This document shows positions 1-7,977 of a stretch of DNA of 33,564 bases, one piece after another. The position numbers were made by a program, and so were the translations under genes. Source of the DNA: Xanthomonas cassavae CFBP 4642 (GTDB lineage Bacteria; Pseudomonadota; Gammaproteobacteria; Xanthomonadales; Xanthomonadaceae). The stretch covers positions 3,276,918 through 3,310,481 of the forward strand of contig NZ_CM002139.1 in assembly GCF_000454545.1 (NCBI RefSeq), read 5' to 3'. Below the pieces are notes generated by a model, which made no database searches, was not told the origin of the DNA, and was given only the letters and a program-made list of their open reading frames with translations. Every line of letters starts with the position of its first letter. Position 1 is the stretch's first letter.

Positions 1-21
1 GGGGGGGGGGGGGGGGGGGGG
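1..21. other. Poly-G run at window start
   Basis: The first 21 bases are all G. Nothing else in the window has a homopolymer near this length. It may be a contig-edge or sequencing artefact, or a real G tract. On the minus strand it would read as poly-proline in the frame that continues from the disrupted HNH gene. Confidence 0.6.
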
Positions 22-179
22 ACAGGCGATGGTAGCCGCTGCTTGGCCCACGCGATAGCAAGGGGTGCTAAAGCAACCCCATGCCGCTCTGCCTCAGCAT
101 GCACAAAGGGCGAGTATCGCTGCAGAAAGTTTGCAGTGATGTCGCCTTGAAAATACTCCTGAAAATGCCGCGCGCGCAA

Positions 180-668
180 TTATCGATTAATCAAATTATC
201 AAGATCCACTCGCTCAATTGTCTTGACCACCCGCGCCATATCTTCCGCATCGATGTCAGGACTCGGATACACCTGCCCAGTCACAAGCTCCAATCTGAAC
301 CATCCTGCTGGCAGCACAAACGGGTCAAGAACGTCTTCAAAATCGCACTTGCGCGCGTTGACAATTGCGCTTGCCAGGCGGAAGTTCGCCCACTCGTAGG
401 CCTGCCTAGGCAACTTCGACTTGGCCACAAAATGATCGGCAGTCACACCTCCCACGGCGCGCTCGATACGGACCGCCAAATAAGCGCAGGTCTGATTGTA
501 CTCGCGGTAAAGGTCATCAAGGCACTCACGCCAAAAAGTACTGAGCGTCTGTCCTGCAGCCAATGGCACATCTGGATCAATGCGTTTGCGCCGCATTGCC
601 CTTATGCCTCGAGTCCGCACCTTGCGATCGAAGTCACGCGGTTCTGGACGTGCGTCGACAGGAATCAT
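180..668 (-). CDS. HNH endonuclease-like protein, apparently truncated by an in-frame stop
   Basis: This is the presumed nuclease partner of the ATPase immediately upstream. The ATG at 668 overlaps the ATPase stop as ATGA, which indicates translational coupling; another ATG lies at 677. The visible core is CAYLAVRIER, then DHFVAKS, YEWANFRLAS and NARK. This is a degenerate HNH pattern: the family's second zinc cysteine is replaced by Leu, while the His of DHFVAKS and the later Asn and Lys remain. A VLDPF segment follows. The TAA at 182-180 ends the frame after about 162 residues, but the same frame then stays open to the window edge. It reads LRARHFQEYFQGDITANFLQ and then RYSPFVHAEAERHG, which resembles the C-terminus I remember for this family. 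I infer a nonsense mutation (for example GAA to TAA) or a sequence error. The family assignment is from memory of homologues. Confidence 0.7.
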   Translation of the reverse strand: MIPVDARPEPRDFDRKVRTRGIRAMRRKRIDPDVPLAAGQTLSTFWRECLDDLYREYNQTCAYLAVRIERAVGGVTADHFVAKSKLPRQAYEWANFRLASAIVNARKCDFEDVLDPFVLPAGWFRLELVTGQVYPSPDIDAEDMARVVKTIERVDLDNLINR

Positions 669-1957
669 GGCAACCATCCCTTTTTCTCGCCCACGAACCG
701 CCAGCGCATCCAGAAAGGATCAGTATCTCCAAGTACCTTCAGCAAATCACTGTGTATTGCTCTCGCGTCCGCCTTGCTAAATCGCTCGCTCCTCATTGCC
801 AGTGCCGCTCGCTCAATCGCACTCTCGGCCTCAATCGAACGCGACGAGCGGAGGTCGAAGGCCTCGCTGGTCAACCAGTTTCCTGCCTCACCACGCAACA
901 CGAATGGTCGTTGCTGGAGTACAACAGCCTGATGGTTGTCAGTCGCTTTAAAGTCCAAGTCAAACCATGCATCCTCGTTTGCATCGAAGACAGGCTCAAC
1001 TGATGCCATGACGAGAGGAGAATGCGTAGCCGCAATCACCTGTACACCCGCATTGCTGGCGAGAGATCTCATCACTTCCAGCAGTGCGGCGACAATACGC
1101 CGTTGCCACTTGGGATGCAGATGGCACTCGATCTCATCAACCAAGAAGGTGACCTGACGTGTGGGTTCCCCCCCGATCAGCGCGGTAGCCTGCAAGTGCT
1201 CCTCCCAGGTCCAAACCAAAAGATAGGCAAGGGCTAAGATGCGGCGAAGTCCTGCGGATGCGTGCAACACCGGCACGTCCTGTCCATAAGGCATGCGTAT
1301 CGTCGGAATATCGCGTGCATCGTCCAGGCTGATGCGTGTCAGAAGACCCGGTTCGATAAGATCCGATGTTGTTGGCGACAGAGAAGAGAGCACCGCCTGA
1401 AGGCGATTGAAGGCATCTCCTCGCTCCTTTTGCCAGCTTGCCCAATCGGCAATCAGACCGTTACACAACACCCGTCCATCAGAGTCCCTCAAACCATCCC
1501 AGATTTCCTGTGTGGAGAATACGTAGGCAGGAGGACGGTCCTGCACATCCACATTCCCCTTCTTACGCCAATAGTTACGCGCCGGATCCCATGCAGCAAA
1601 GCTGCCGTCAGCTTGGGCGTAAAGAACCAATCCAGGATTGACCGGGCGTCCAGCTGCTCCGGTCCAAGCCTGAGCCTTGCGGTCGAACCTGCTTTCGTAG
1701 GTGACGGACTTTGACTTACCGGTCACCGAAAAGATGATCGACGCTGACTTGTCAGTGTGAGGCTTGGCGGGTAACCCCATAGACAGACGGCGATTCAACT
1801 CCCCCGGCCATTTGCGCGTGAGCGACCACCATGCGATGTCCAACAGGAAGCTCTTCCCCAGGCCGTTGTCACCGGTCAATAGATTCAGGCGACGGCCAAA
1901 TGTCAGCTCCATCGAAGAAGCTGGGCCGACATTGCGCAATGAGAGCTGTTCGATCAT
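665..1957 (-). CDS. AAA/ABC-type ATPase of a two-gene defence-like cassette
   Basis: This 430-residue protein is a RecF/OLD-like ABC-fold ATPase. The Walker A motif GDNGLGKS is at residues 29-36. A signature-like helix ASAGLRRILALAY lies near 233-245. Walker B with the catalytic Glu is FLVDEIECHLHP near 271-282, and the switch histidine is in AATHSPLVM near 309-317. The gene overlaps the downstream HNH-like gene by 4 nt (ATGA). ATPase plus HNH pairs occur in the Septu (PtuA/PtuB) anti-phage system and as effectors of some retrons. No reverse transcriptase lies upstream here, because the next gene is a DUF3574 lipoprotein. The ATPase is expected to control or load the nuclease. Function is inferred from architecture. 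It reads as intact, whereas its partner is disrupted. Confidence 0.75.
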   Translation of the reverse strand: MIEQLSLRNVGPASSMELTFGRRLNLLTGDNGLGKSFLLDIAWWSLTRKWPGELNRRLSMGLPAKPHTDKSASIIFSVTGKSKSVTYESRFDRKAQAWTGAAGRPVNPGLVLYAQADGSFAAWDPARNYWRKKGNVDVQDRPPAYVFSTQEIWDGLRDSDGRVLCNGLIADWASWQKERGDAFNRLQAVLSSLSPTTSDLIEPGLLTRISLDDARDIPTIRMPYGQDVPVLHASAGLRRILALAYLLVWTWEEHLQATALIGGEPTRQVTFLVDEIECHLHPKWQRRIVAALLEVMRSLASNAGVQVIAATHSPLVMASVEPVFDANEDAWFDLDFKATDNHQAVVLQQRPFVLRGEAGNWLTSEAFDLRSSRSIEAESAIERAALAMRSERFSKADARAIHSDLLKVLGDTDPFWMRWRFVGEKKGWLP

Positions 1958-2042
1958 GGGGTGAGTTTACCGCTTCCGCAAATTTTGCTCGCCCACCTCA
2001 GGGCCGAAGCCGAGCCGGTGGATCGCACTGCGGATCGCCGAT

Positions 2043-2516
2043 TCAGAATGACACTTCCACCGGCTGCCGCGACCACAGCACCGACTGGTGCCCGGTGGCC
2101 TGCTTCCAGGCCAGCCGGATCGCCTCGATGTCGCGGCGCCGCTGCAGAGTGTCTTCATGCAGGATCACCAGCACCTTGGTGCCCAGCCGGTTCGGCTCCT
2201 TGGCACCGCGGAACAGCCACTGGCCATAGGCATCGAACACGGTCAGCCCGTCCGGGAAGCGCGGCGTCACTTCCTTGTCCAGGAATGCGCGCCACTGCGC
2301 CTGGCCGATGGTGCGGGTCTGCGGGCGGTCCGCCGGGCCGGTTTCCTCGCCCACGCCGAAGTAGAGTTCGCTACGCACCCAACCGTGCGCCGCAGCCGGC
2401 CGCGCCGCATCGCCCTGCAGACTGGCGGTGGTCGAGGCCGGTGCGCTGGCAGGCGTGGTCGCGCAGGCGCTCAGGGCCAGCACGGCGGCAAACAGGCAGG
2501 ATGGCAGCAACTTCAT
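2043..2516 (-). CDS. DUF3574 family lipoprotein
   Basis: This 157-residue small lipoprotein has a signal peptide starting MKLLPSCLFAAVLALSAC, in which LSAC is the lipobox and the Cys would be lipidated. I chose the ATG at 2516 because GGAG lies 7 bases upstream; a longer in-frame start at 2564 would put 16 extra polar residues before the signal peptide. The mature part contains WVRSELYFGVG, then WRAFLDKEVTPRFPDGLTVF and a VLVILHED segment, the pattern of the DUF3574 family. Its biochemical function is unknown to me. It is divergent from the TonB-dependent receptor, with about 210 bp between starts, and may share a regulatory region with it. Confidence 0.8.
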   Translation of the reverse strand: MKLLPSCLFAAVLALSACATTPASAPASTTASLQGDAARPAAAHGWVRSELYFGVGEETGPADRPQTRTIGQAQWRAFLDKEVTPRFPDGLTVFDAYGQWLFRGAKEPNRLGTKVLVILHEDTLQRRRDIEAIRLAWKQATGHQSVLWSRQPVEVSF

Positions 2517-2617
2517 CGACTTCTCCACAACGGGTTCGGGGGCAGGCTCATGCGTTCCGGACATCAGCTATGCCGGCGTGCGCGCACTGTGCCATCTCGC
2601 ACGGGCCTGAACAACGC

Positions 2618-2623
2618 GATAAT
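2618..2623 (+). promoter_or_regulatory. Candidate -10 box upstream of the TonB receptor
   Basis: GATAAT matches the TATAAT consensus at 5 of 6 positions and lies about 104 bp before the receptor ATG. No convincing -35 hexamer sits at normal spacing, so this is only a candidate. Confidence 0.25.
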
Positions 2624-2726
2624 ATCTCTCCATCCGAATGAATGTGAACAATCCGCCCCTTGCGCCCCAGCCCGGCAGGATGCCGACCTCGCGGCGCGTG
2701 TCGTTGCAGTTGCAGGAGTAAAGAGC

Positions 2727-5162
2727 ATGACCCGCCCCACCCTTTCGGTTATCGGCCTGGCCATCGCCGCCGTGCTAAGCGTCAACGCGCAGGCCCAGCA
2801 GTCCGATCCTGGCGCCACCACCCTGGACACGGTGATCGTCACCGGCACCCGTGCCAGCGACCGCACCGTGCTGGAATCGACCGTGCCGGTGGACGTGCTC
2901 ACCGCCGAAGACATCCGCAAAGCCGGCGTGGTCAATGGCGAGCTGGGCAGCGCGCTGCAGGCGCTGCTGCCCTCGTTCAACTTCCCGCGCCAATCCAACT
3001 CCGGCGGCGCCGACCATATCCGCGCCGCGCAACTGCGCGGGCTCTCGCCCGACCAGGTGCTGGTGCTGGTCAACGGCAAGCGCCGCCACACCTCGGCGCT
3101 GGTCAATACCGACAGCAAGATCGGCAAGGGCACCACGCCGGTGGACTTCAATTCCATCCCGATCAATGCGATCAAACGCATCGAAGTGCTGCGCGACGGC
3201 GCTGGCGCGCAGTACGGCTCCGATGCCATTGCCGGCGTCATCAACGTGATCCTGGACGACAACCCCGAGCGCGGCGAGCTGGAGGCCAGCTTCGGCGCCT
3301 ACAACACCGACGTGGAGCCGATCGATCGCCGCGTCACCGACGGCCAGACCAGCTACGCCAGCGCCAAGGTCGGCTCGCTGCTGGGCGACGACGGTGGCTT
3401 CTTCAAGGTGGGCCTGGAGCTGAAGAACCGCGAAGCGACCAACCGCGCCGGCTTCGACCAGATTCCGCCGTTCGAAGAGCAGACCCCGGCCAACCTCGCC
3501 TTGGCTGGCCGGCGCAATTACGTGCTCGGCGATGGCGCCACCAAAGGCTTGAACGCCTGGCTCAATACCAAGATCCCCTTCAGCGCCACCGGCGAGTTCT
3601 ACGCCTTCGCCACCTACAACCAGCGCGACACCGAAGGCGCCAACTACTTCCGTTACCCGGACGGCAGCGCCAACTGGCGCGAGCTCTATCCCAATGGCTA
3701 CCGGCCGATTTCCGAAGGCGAGAACCGCGACCTGCAGGCAGTGGCCGGCGCACGTGGGCAGCTCGGCAGCTGGGACTACGACGCCAGCGTCAACTACGGC
3801 CGCAACGACTTCACCTACCGGCTGCGCAATTCGCTCAACGCCTCGCTGGGGCCGACCAGCACCACGCGCTTCAAGACCGGCGATTTTGCCTTCGCGCAGA
3901 CCGTGGGCAACATCGACCTGACCCGCGTATTGGATGCCGCCGGTGCCACCCACACCTTCGGCACCGGTGCCGAATTCCGCCGCGAGCAGTACCGCACCCA
4001 CGCCGGTGACCCGGCCAGCTACGCGGCCGGCCCTTTCACCGACCGCCCCACCGGCTCGCAGGCCGGCGGCGGCCTCACCCCGCAGGACGAGGCCGACCTG
4101 TCGCGCAATGTCGCCAGCGCCTACGCCAACGTCTCCAGCCAGTTCGGCGACAAATTCTCCACCGACCTGGCCGGCCGCTACGAGCACTACCAGGACTTCG
4201 GCAGCCAGTGGACCGGCAAGCTGGCCGCGCGCTACGCGTTCGCGCCGGCGTTCGCCCTGCGTGGCGCGATCTCCAACAATGTGCGCGCGCCCTCGCTCAG
4301 CCAGATCGGTTACGAAGCCACCTCCACCGGCTACGACGCCGCCGGCCGGCTGACCCAGGGCCGCCTGCTGTCGGTCAACAACCCCATCGCGCGCGGACTC
4401 GGCGCCACCGATCTGAAGCCGGAAAAATCGGTCAATTACAGCCTGGGCTTCACCAGCCAGCTGGGCGACCACTTCGACCTGTCGCTGGATTTCTTCCGGA
4501 TCGACATCGACGACCGCATCGCCCTATCAGAAGACATCACCGGCGATGCGCTGACCAGCTTCGTGCAGCAGAACTACGGTGTCACCGGCGTGCAGAGCGC
4601 CAGTTACTTCCTCAATGCCGCAGACACCCGTACTCGCGGCGCCGAGCTGGTGGCCAACTGGCGCCAGTACGCCTTCGGCGGCGACCTGCTGCTGACCGGC
4701 ACCTATAGCTACGCCAAGACCGAGCTGGAAAACATCATCGCCACGCCGGCGCAGTTGCTCGCCCTGAACCCGGAGTACGTGCTGTTCGGCGTGGAAGAGA
4801 GCAACACGCTCACCGATGCCGCACCGCGCACGCGCGCCGCGCTGGCGACCAACTGGAGCAACCAACGCTGGAATCTGCAGACCCGCGTGAACCGCTATGG
4901 CAGCGCCACCCGCGTGTTCGACTTCGGCGGCGGCTTCGTTCCGCGCCAGACCTACGGCGCCGAATGGCAGCTGGACCTGGAAGCCGAATACCACCTGGAC
5001 ACGCAGTGGACGCTGGCCATCGGCGGGCAGAACATTCTGGACAACTACTCGGACCGCTCCATCGATGACATCGCCTACTTCGGCAACCTGCCGTACGACG
5101 TGCTGTCGCCGATCGGCAGCAACGGCGCGTACTGGTATGGGCGGGTGCGGTATACGTTTTGA
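2727..5162 (+). CDS. TonB-dependent outer-membrane receptor
   Basis: This 811-residue protein would take up a ligand across the outer membrane using TonB energy. The start is the ATG at 2727, with AGGAG about 9 bases upstream. The frame is open much further upstream, but that part lacks a signal peptide and runs antisense to the neighbouring lipoprotein gene. A signal peptide of about 24 residues ends in NAQAQ. The TonB-box/plug start LDTVIVTGTRA follows, and the plug motif YGSDAIAGVINVIL lies near residues 167-180. A long barrel ends with an aromatic C-terminus, VRYTF, as needed for insertion by the BAM complex. The ligand cannot be told from sequence. Xanthomonas genomes carry dozens of such receptors, so a narrow name is not justified. 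No sigma regulator or hydrolase neighbour gives a substrate clue. Confidence 0.9.
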   Translation: MTRPTLSVIGLAIAAVLSVNAQAQQSDPGATTLDTVIVTGTRASDRTVLESTVPVDVLTAEDIRKAGVVNGELGSALQALLPSFNFPRQSNSGGADHIRAAQLRGLSPDQVLVLVNGKRRHTSALVNTDSKIGKGTTPVDFNSIPINAIKRIEVLRDGAGAQYGSDAIAGVINVILDDNPERGELEASFGAYNTDVEPIDRRVTDGQTSYASAKVGSLLGDDGGFFKVGLELKNREATNRAGFDQIPPFEEQTPANLALAGRRNYVLGDGATKGLNAWLNTKIPFSATGEFYAFATYNQRDTEGANYFRYPDGSANWRELYPNGYRPISEGENRDLQAVAGARGQLGSWDYDASVNYGRNDFTYRLRNSLNASLGPTSTTRFKTGDFAFAQTVGNIDLTRVLDAAGATHTFGTGAEFRREQYRTHAGDPASYAAGPFTDRPTGSQAGGGLTPQDEADLSRNVASAYANVSSQFGDKFSTDLAGRYEHYQDFGSQWTGKLAARYAFAPAFALRGAISNNVRAPSLSQIGYEATSTGYDAAGRLTQGRLLSVNNPIARGLGATDLKPEKSVNYSLGFTSQLGDHFDLSLDFFRIDIDDRIALSEDITGDALTSFVQQNYGVTGVQSASYFLNAADTRTRGAELVANWRQYAFGGDLLLTGTYSYAKTELENIIATPAQLLALNPEYVLFGVEESNTLTDAAPRTRAALATNWSNQRWNLQTRVNRYGSATRVFDFGGGFVPRQTYGAEWQLDLEAEYHLDTQWTLAIGGQNILDNYSDRSIDDIAYFGNLPYDVLSPIGSNGAYWYGRVRYTF

Positions 5163-5184
5163 GCTACAGCGAATGTTTTAAAGT

Positions 5185-5300
5185 CCCTCTCCCCTCAGGG
5201 AGAGGGGTTGGGGTGAGGGTACGGGGCGAAGCCCTCGTGCAGCCAAACTCCAACAGGCTTCGCCCGTACCCTCATCCGCCCCTGCGGGGCCCCTTCTCCC
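5185..5300. repeat. Palindromic intergenic repeat between TonB receptor and otsB
   Basis: A 9-bp hairpin (CCCTCTCCC at 5185-5193, GGGAGAGGG at 5198-5206) follows the receptor stop. A second inverted repeat follows, GGTACGGGGCGAAGCC at 5218-5233 against GGCTTCGCCCGTACC at 5256-5270. The segment ends in a CTCATCCGCCC / CCTTCTCCC motif, which also appears near 9400, 21560, 27600, 27850 and 28040. There is no T run, so it is not a classic terminator, although the hairpin may stabilise the 3' end. The remaining bases to 5392 hold nothing I recognise. Confidence 0.7.
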
Positions 5301-5392
5301 CCATGAAGGAGGACAATGTCCCGAAGGGAAAAGGGGGTAATCCCCGCCGTTCCATAACCTGAATCTCACACTGCGTTGCGCACACTGCCCTG

Positions 5393-6151
5393 ATGGCAGA
5401 CGTGTATTCCCCCCTTCCGTCGCCGCCATTGCTGGACGATGCCTGCGCATTGTTCCTGGACGTGGACGGCACCTTGATCGACTTTGCCGACAGCCCCGAG
5501 GCGGTGCGGCTACTGCCTGAGGTGCGTGCGGCCATCGGCCGCCTCAGTGTGCGGCTCGATGGCGCCATCGCGCTGGTCAGCGGGCGGCCGCTGGTACAGC
5601 TCGACACCCTGTTCGCACCGCTGATCCTCCCGGCCGCCGGCCTGCACGGCCACGAGCTGCGCAGCGACGCCGCGGCGCGCGCGGCGATGCCGCAGGATAC
5701 GTCCGAGTGGCTGCATGGTCTGCATCAACGCGCCGCCGCGCTCACCCACCGGCATCCCGGCGTGCTGGTCGAAGACAAGGGCGTCAGCGTGGCGCTGCAT
5801 TGGCGCGCGCAGCCGCTGGCTGGCCCCGACGTGCTCGCCTTCGCGCAGGACGAAATCGCCCAGCTTTCCGGTTACCGCCTGCAGCCTGGCGATCATGTCG
5901 TGGAGTTCGTGCCCGAAGGCAGCAACAAGGGGCTGGCGGTAGAACAGCTGATGCAGCAAGGCGCTTTCGCCGGCCGAACCCCGGTGTTCGTGGGCGACGA
6001 TCTCACCGACGAATTCGGGTTCGAGGCTGCCAACCGGCTCGGCGGCTGGAGCGTGCTGGTGGGCGACCGTGCCCAGACCAGCGCGCGCTATCGCGTGCCA
6101 GGCACGGCTGCCGTGCATGCGTGGCTGCAACAGAACGCGCGCGGCGCCTGA
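5393..6151 (+). CDS. otsB: Trehalose-6-phosphate phosphatase
   Basis: OtsB removes phosphate from trehalose 6-phosphate, the last step of trehalose synthesis, in the cytoplasm. It is 252 residues long, typical for OtsB. HAD motif I is FLDVDGTLIDF, with nucleophile D23 and acid D25. Motif II is ALVSGRP. The Lys motif is PEGSNKG, and motif IV is VFVGDDLTDEFGFEAA. The start at 5393 has no strong ribosome site, but the next Met candidates would cut into the HAD domain. It opens the operon otsB - GH15 - otsA, with a 47-nt gap to the GH15 gene. The order, phosphatase first and synthase last, is the reverse of the biochemical order. Confidence 0.95.
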   Translation: MADVYSPLPSPPLLDDACALFLDVDGTLIDFADSPEAVRLLPEVRAAIGRLSVRLDGAIALVSGRPLVQLDTLFAPLILPAAGLHGHELRSDAAARAAMPQDTSEWLHGLHQRAAALTHRHPGVLVEDKGVSVALHWRAQPLAGPDVLAFAQDEIAQLSGYRLQPGDHVVEFVPEGSNKGLAVEQLMQQGAFAGRTPVFVGDDLTDEFGFEAANRLGGWSVLVGDRAQTSARYRVPGTAAVHAWLQQNARGA

Positions 6152-6198
6152 GCGCCCGCCCTCTCCCTTTCGTCATCGCATAGGAGTGTCGGTACTTC

Positions 6199-7977
6199 AT
6201 GACCGAGCCAAACCTGGATCTGGGCGTCATCGGCAACTGCAGCTTCGGCGCATTGGTGGATCGTCAGGCACGCGTGGTGTGGAGTTGCCTGCCCGCCTTC
6301 GACGGCGACCCCGCCTTTTGTTCGCTGCTATCGCCCAAGACCGAGGGCGGCGACTTCGCCGTGGAGCTGGAGGATTTCGTCAGCAGCGAGCAGCACTACC
6401 TGCCCAATACCGCAGTGCTGCGCACGGTCCTGCGCGACAGCAAGGGTGGCGAAGTCGAGGTGATCGATTTCGCACCGCGCTGGCGCAATAACGGCCGCTT
6501 CTATCGGCCGGTGAGCATCATCCGCCAGATCCGTCCGTTGGCCGGCAACCCGCGCATCATCGTGCGTGCGCGCCCGCTGGCCGACTGGGGTGGCCGCACA
6601 CCCGAGACCACCTGGGGCAGCAACCACATCCGCTGGGTGTTGCCGGAATTCACCCTGCGCCTGACCACCGACGTGCCGGTGCGGTTCGTGCGCGACGGCC
6701 TGCCGTTCGTGCTCAGCCACCCGGTCAGCCTGGTGCTGGGCGTGGACGAATCGCTGACCCGCTCGCTCACCGGCTATGTGCAGGAAGCGCAGGAGCGCAC
6801 CGAAGAATACTGGCGCGAGTGGGTGCGGTATCTGTCGATCCCGCTGGACTGGCAAGAAGCGGTGATCCGCAGCGCGATCACGCTCAAGCTGTGCCAGTAC
6901 GAAGACAGTGGCGCCATCATCGCAGCAATGACCACCTCGATTCCGGAAGCGCCCAACACCCCGCGCAACTGGGATTACCGCTATTGCTGGCTGCGCGATG
7001 CGGCCTTCGTGGTGCGCGCGCTCAATCGCCTGGGCGCCACCCGCACGATGGAGCAGTTCATCGGCTACATCTTCAACATCGCCACCACCGACGGCACCAT
7101 GCAGCCGCTGTACGGCATCGGTTTCGAGTCGCAGCTGGAAGAGCACGAAGTCGACACCATGGCCGGCTACCGCGGCATGGGCCCGGTGCGACGCGGCAAC
7201 CTGGCCTGGATCCAGCAGCAGCACGATGTCTACGGCAGCGTGGTCTTGGCATCCACGCAGCTGTTCTTCGACCTGCGCCTGAAGGATCAGGGCGATGCAG
7301 ACACCTTCCGCCGCCTGGAACCGCTGGGCGAACGCGCCTACGCGCTGCACAACGTGCCCGATGCCGGCCTGTGGGAATTCCGCGGCCGCGCCGAGGTGCA
7401 TACCTACACCGCGGCGATGTGCTGGGCGGCCTGCGACCGCCTGTCCAAGATCGCCGAGCGACTGGCGTTGCCCGAGCGCAGCAGCTACTGGCGCGAGCGC
7501 GCCGAGAGCATCCGCGAGCGCGCGTTGAACGAGGCCTGGAGCGAAGAACGCGGCCATTTCACCGATACGCTCGGCGGCCATCGCCTAGATGCCTCGCTGT
7601 TGCTGCTGGCCGATATCGGCATCGTGGATGCCGACGACAGCCGCTTCGTGCGCACGGTCGAAGCGGTGGGCCGCGTGCTCAAGCATGGCGATGCGCTCTA
7701 TCGCTACATCGCGCCGGACGACTTCGGCGAGCCGGAAACCAGCTTCACCATCTGCACGTTCTGGTACATCGATGCACTGGCGTCCATCGGCCGCAAGGAC
7801 GAGGCACGTGAATTGTTCGAGCGCATTCTCTCGCGCCGCAATCACCTGGGCTTGCTGTCCGAAGACCTATCGTTCGAGGACGGCGAGGCCTGGGGCAATT
7901 TCCCGCAGACCTATTCGCACGTCGGTTTGATCATCGCAGCGATGCGTTTGTCGCGGAGCTGGCAGGAGGCATCATGA
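6199..7977 (+). CDS. Glycoside hydrolase family 15 protein (glucoamylase/trehalase-like)
   Basis: This 592-residue GH15-type enzyme has no signal peptide, so it is likely cytoplasmic. An N-terminal beta-sandwich-like region (about 1-210) precedes an (alpha/alpha)6 barrel. Family marks are NWDYRYCWLRDAA (257-269), AGLWEFRG with the likely general acid E393, and DGEAWGNFPQTYSHVGLI, whose E563 is the likely second catalytic carboxylate. TAGGAG lies 12-13 bases before the ATG. The stop overlaps the otsA start by 4 nt (ATGA), so the two are translationally coupled. Members of this family include glucoamylases and trehalases. Being locked between otsB and otsA suggests action on trehalose or a related alpha-glucoside, which could make the operon both build and trim its product. 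The substrate is inferred, not visible. Confidence 0.88.
   Translation: MTEPNLDLGVIGNCSFGALVDRQARVVWSCLPAFDGDPAFCSLLSPKTEGGDFAVELEDFVSSEQHYLPNTAVLRTVLRDSKGGEVEVIDFAPRWRNNGRFYRPVSIIRQIRPLAGNPRIIVRARPLADWGGRTPETTWGSNHIRWVLPEFTLRLTTDVPVRFVRDGLPFVLSHPVSLVLGVDESLTRSLTGYVQEAQERTEEYWREWVRYLSIPLDWQEAVIRSAITLKLCQYEDSGAIIAAMTTSIPEAPNTPRNWDYRYCWLRDAAFVVRALNRLGATRTMEQFIGYIFNIATTDGTMQPLYGIGFESQLEEHEVDTMAGYRGMGPVRRGNLAWIQQQHDVYGSVVLASTQLFFDLRLKDQGDADTFRRLEPLGERAYALHNVPDAGLWEFRGRAEVHTYTAAMCWAACDRLSKIAERLALPERSSYWRERAESIRERALNEAWSEERGHFTDTLGGHRLDASLLLLADIGIVDADDSRFVRTVEAVGRVLKHGDALYRYIAPDDFGEPETSFTICTFWYIDALASIGRKDEARELFERILSRRNHLGLLSEDLSFEDGEAWGNFPQTYSHVGLIIAAMRLSRSWQEAS

Noticed and set aside
1..2042. Complete retron (reverse transcriptase plus msr/msd) with the ATPase-HNH pair
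   Set aside because: No reverse transcriptase motif lies upstream or within the visible part of the cassette.
2088..2726. Open frame extending the TonB receptor by 213 codons upstream
   Set aside because: It is antisense to the lipoprotein gene, lacks a signal peptide, and the ribosome site and signal peptide mark 2727 as the start.
2775..4472. Long minus-strand open frame inside the receptor gene
   Set aside because: Ala/Gly/Val-rich translation with no motif; a normal shadow of a GC-rich coding gene.
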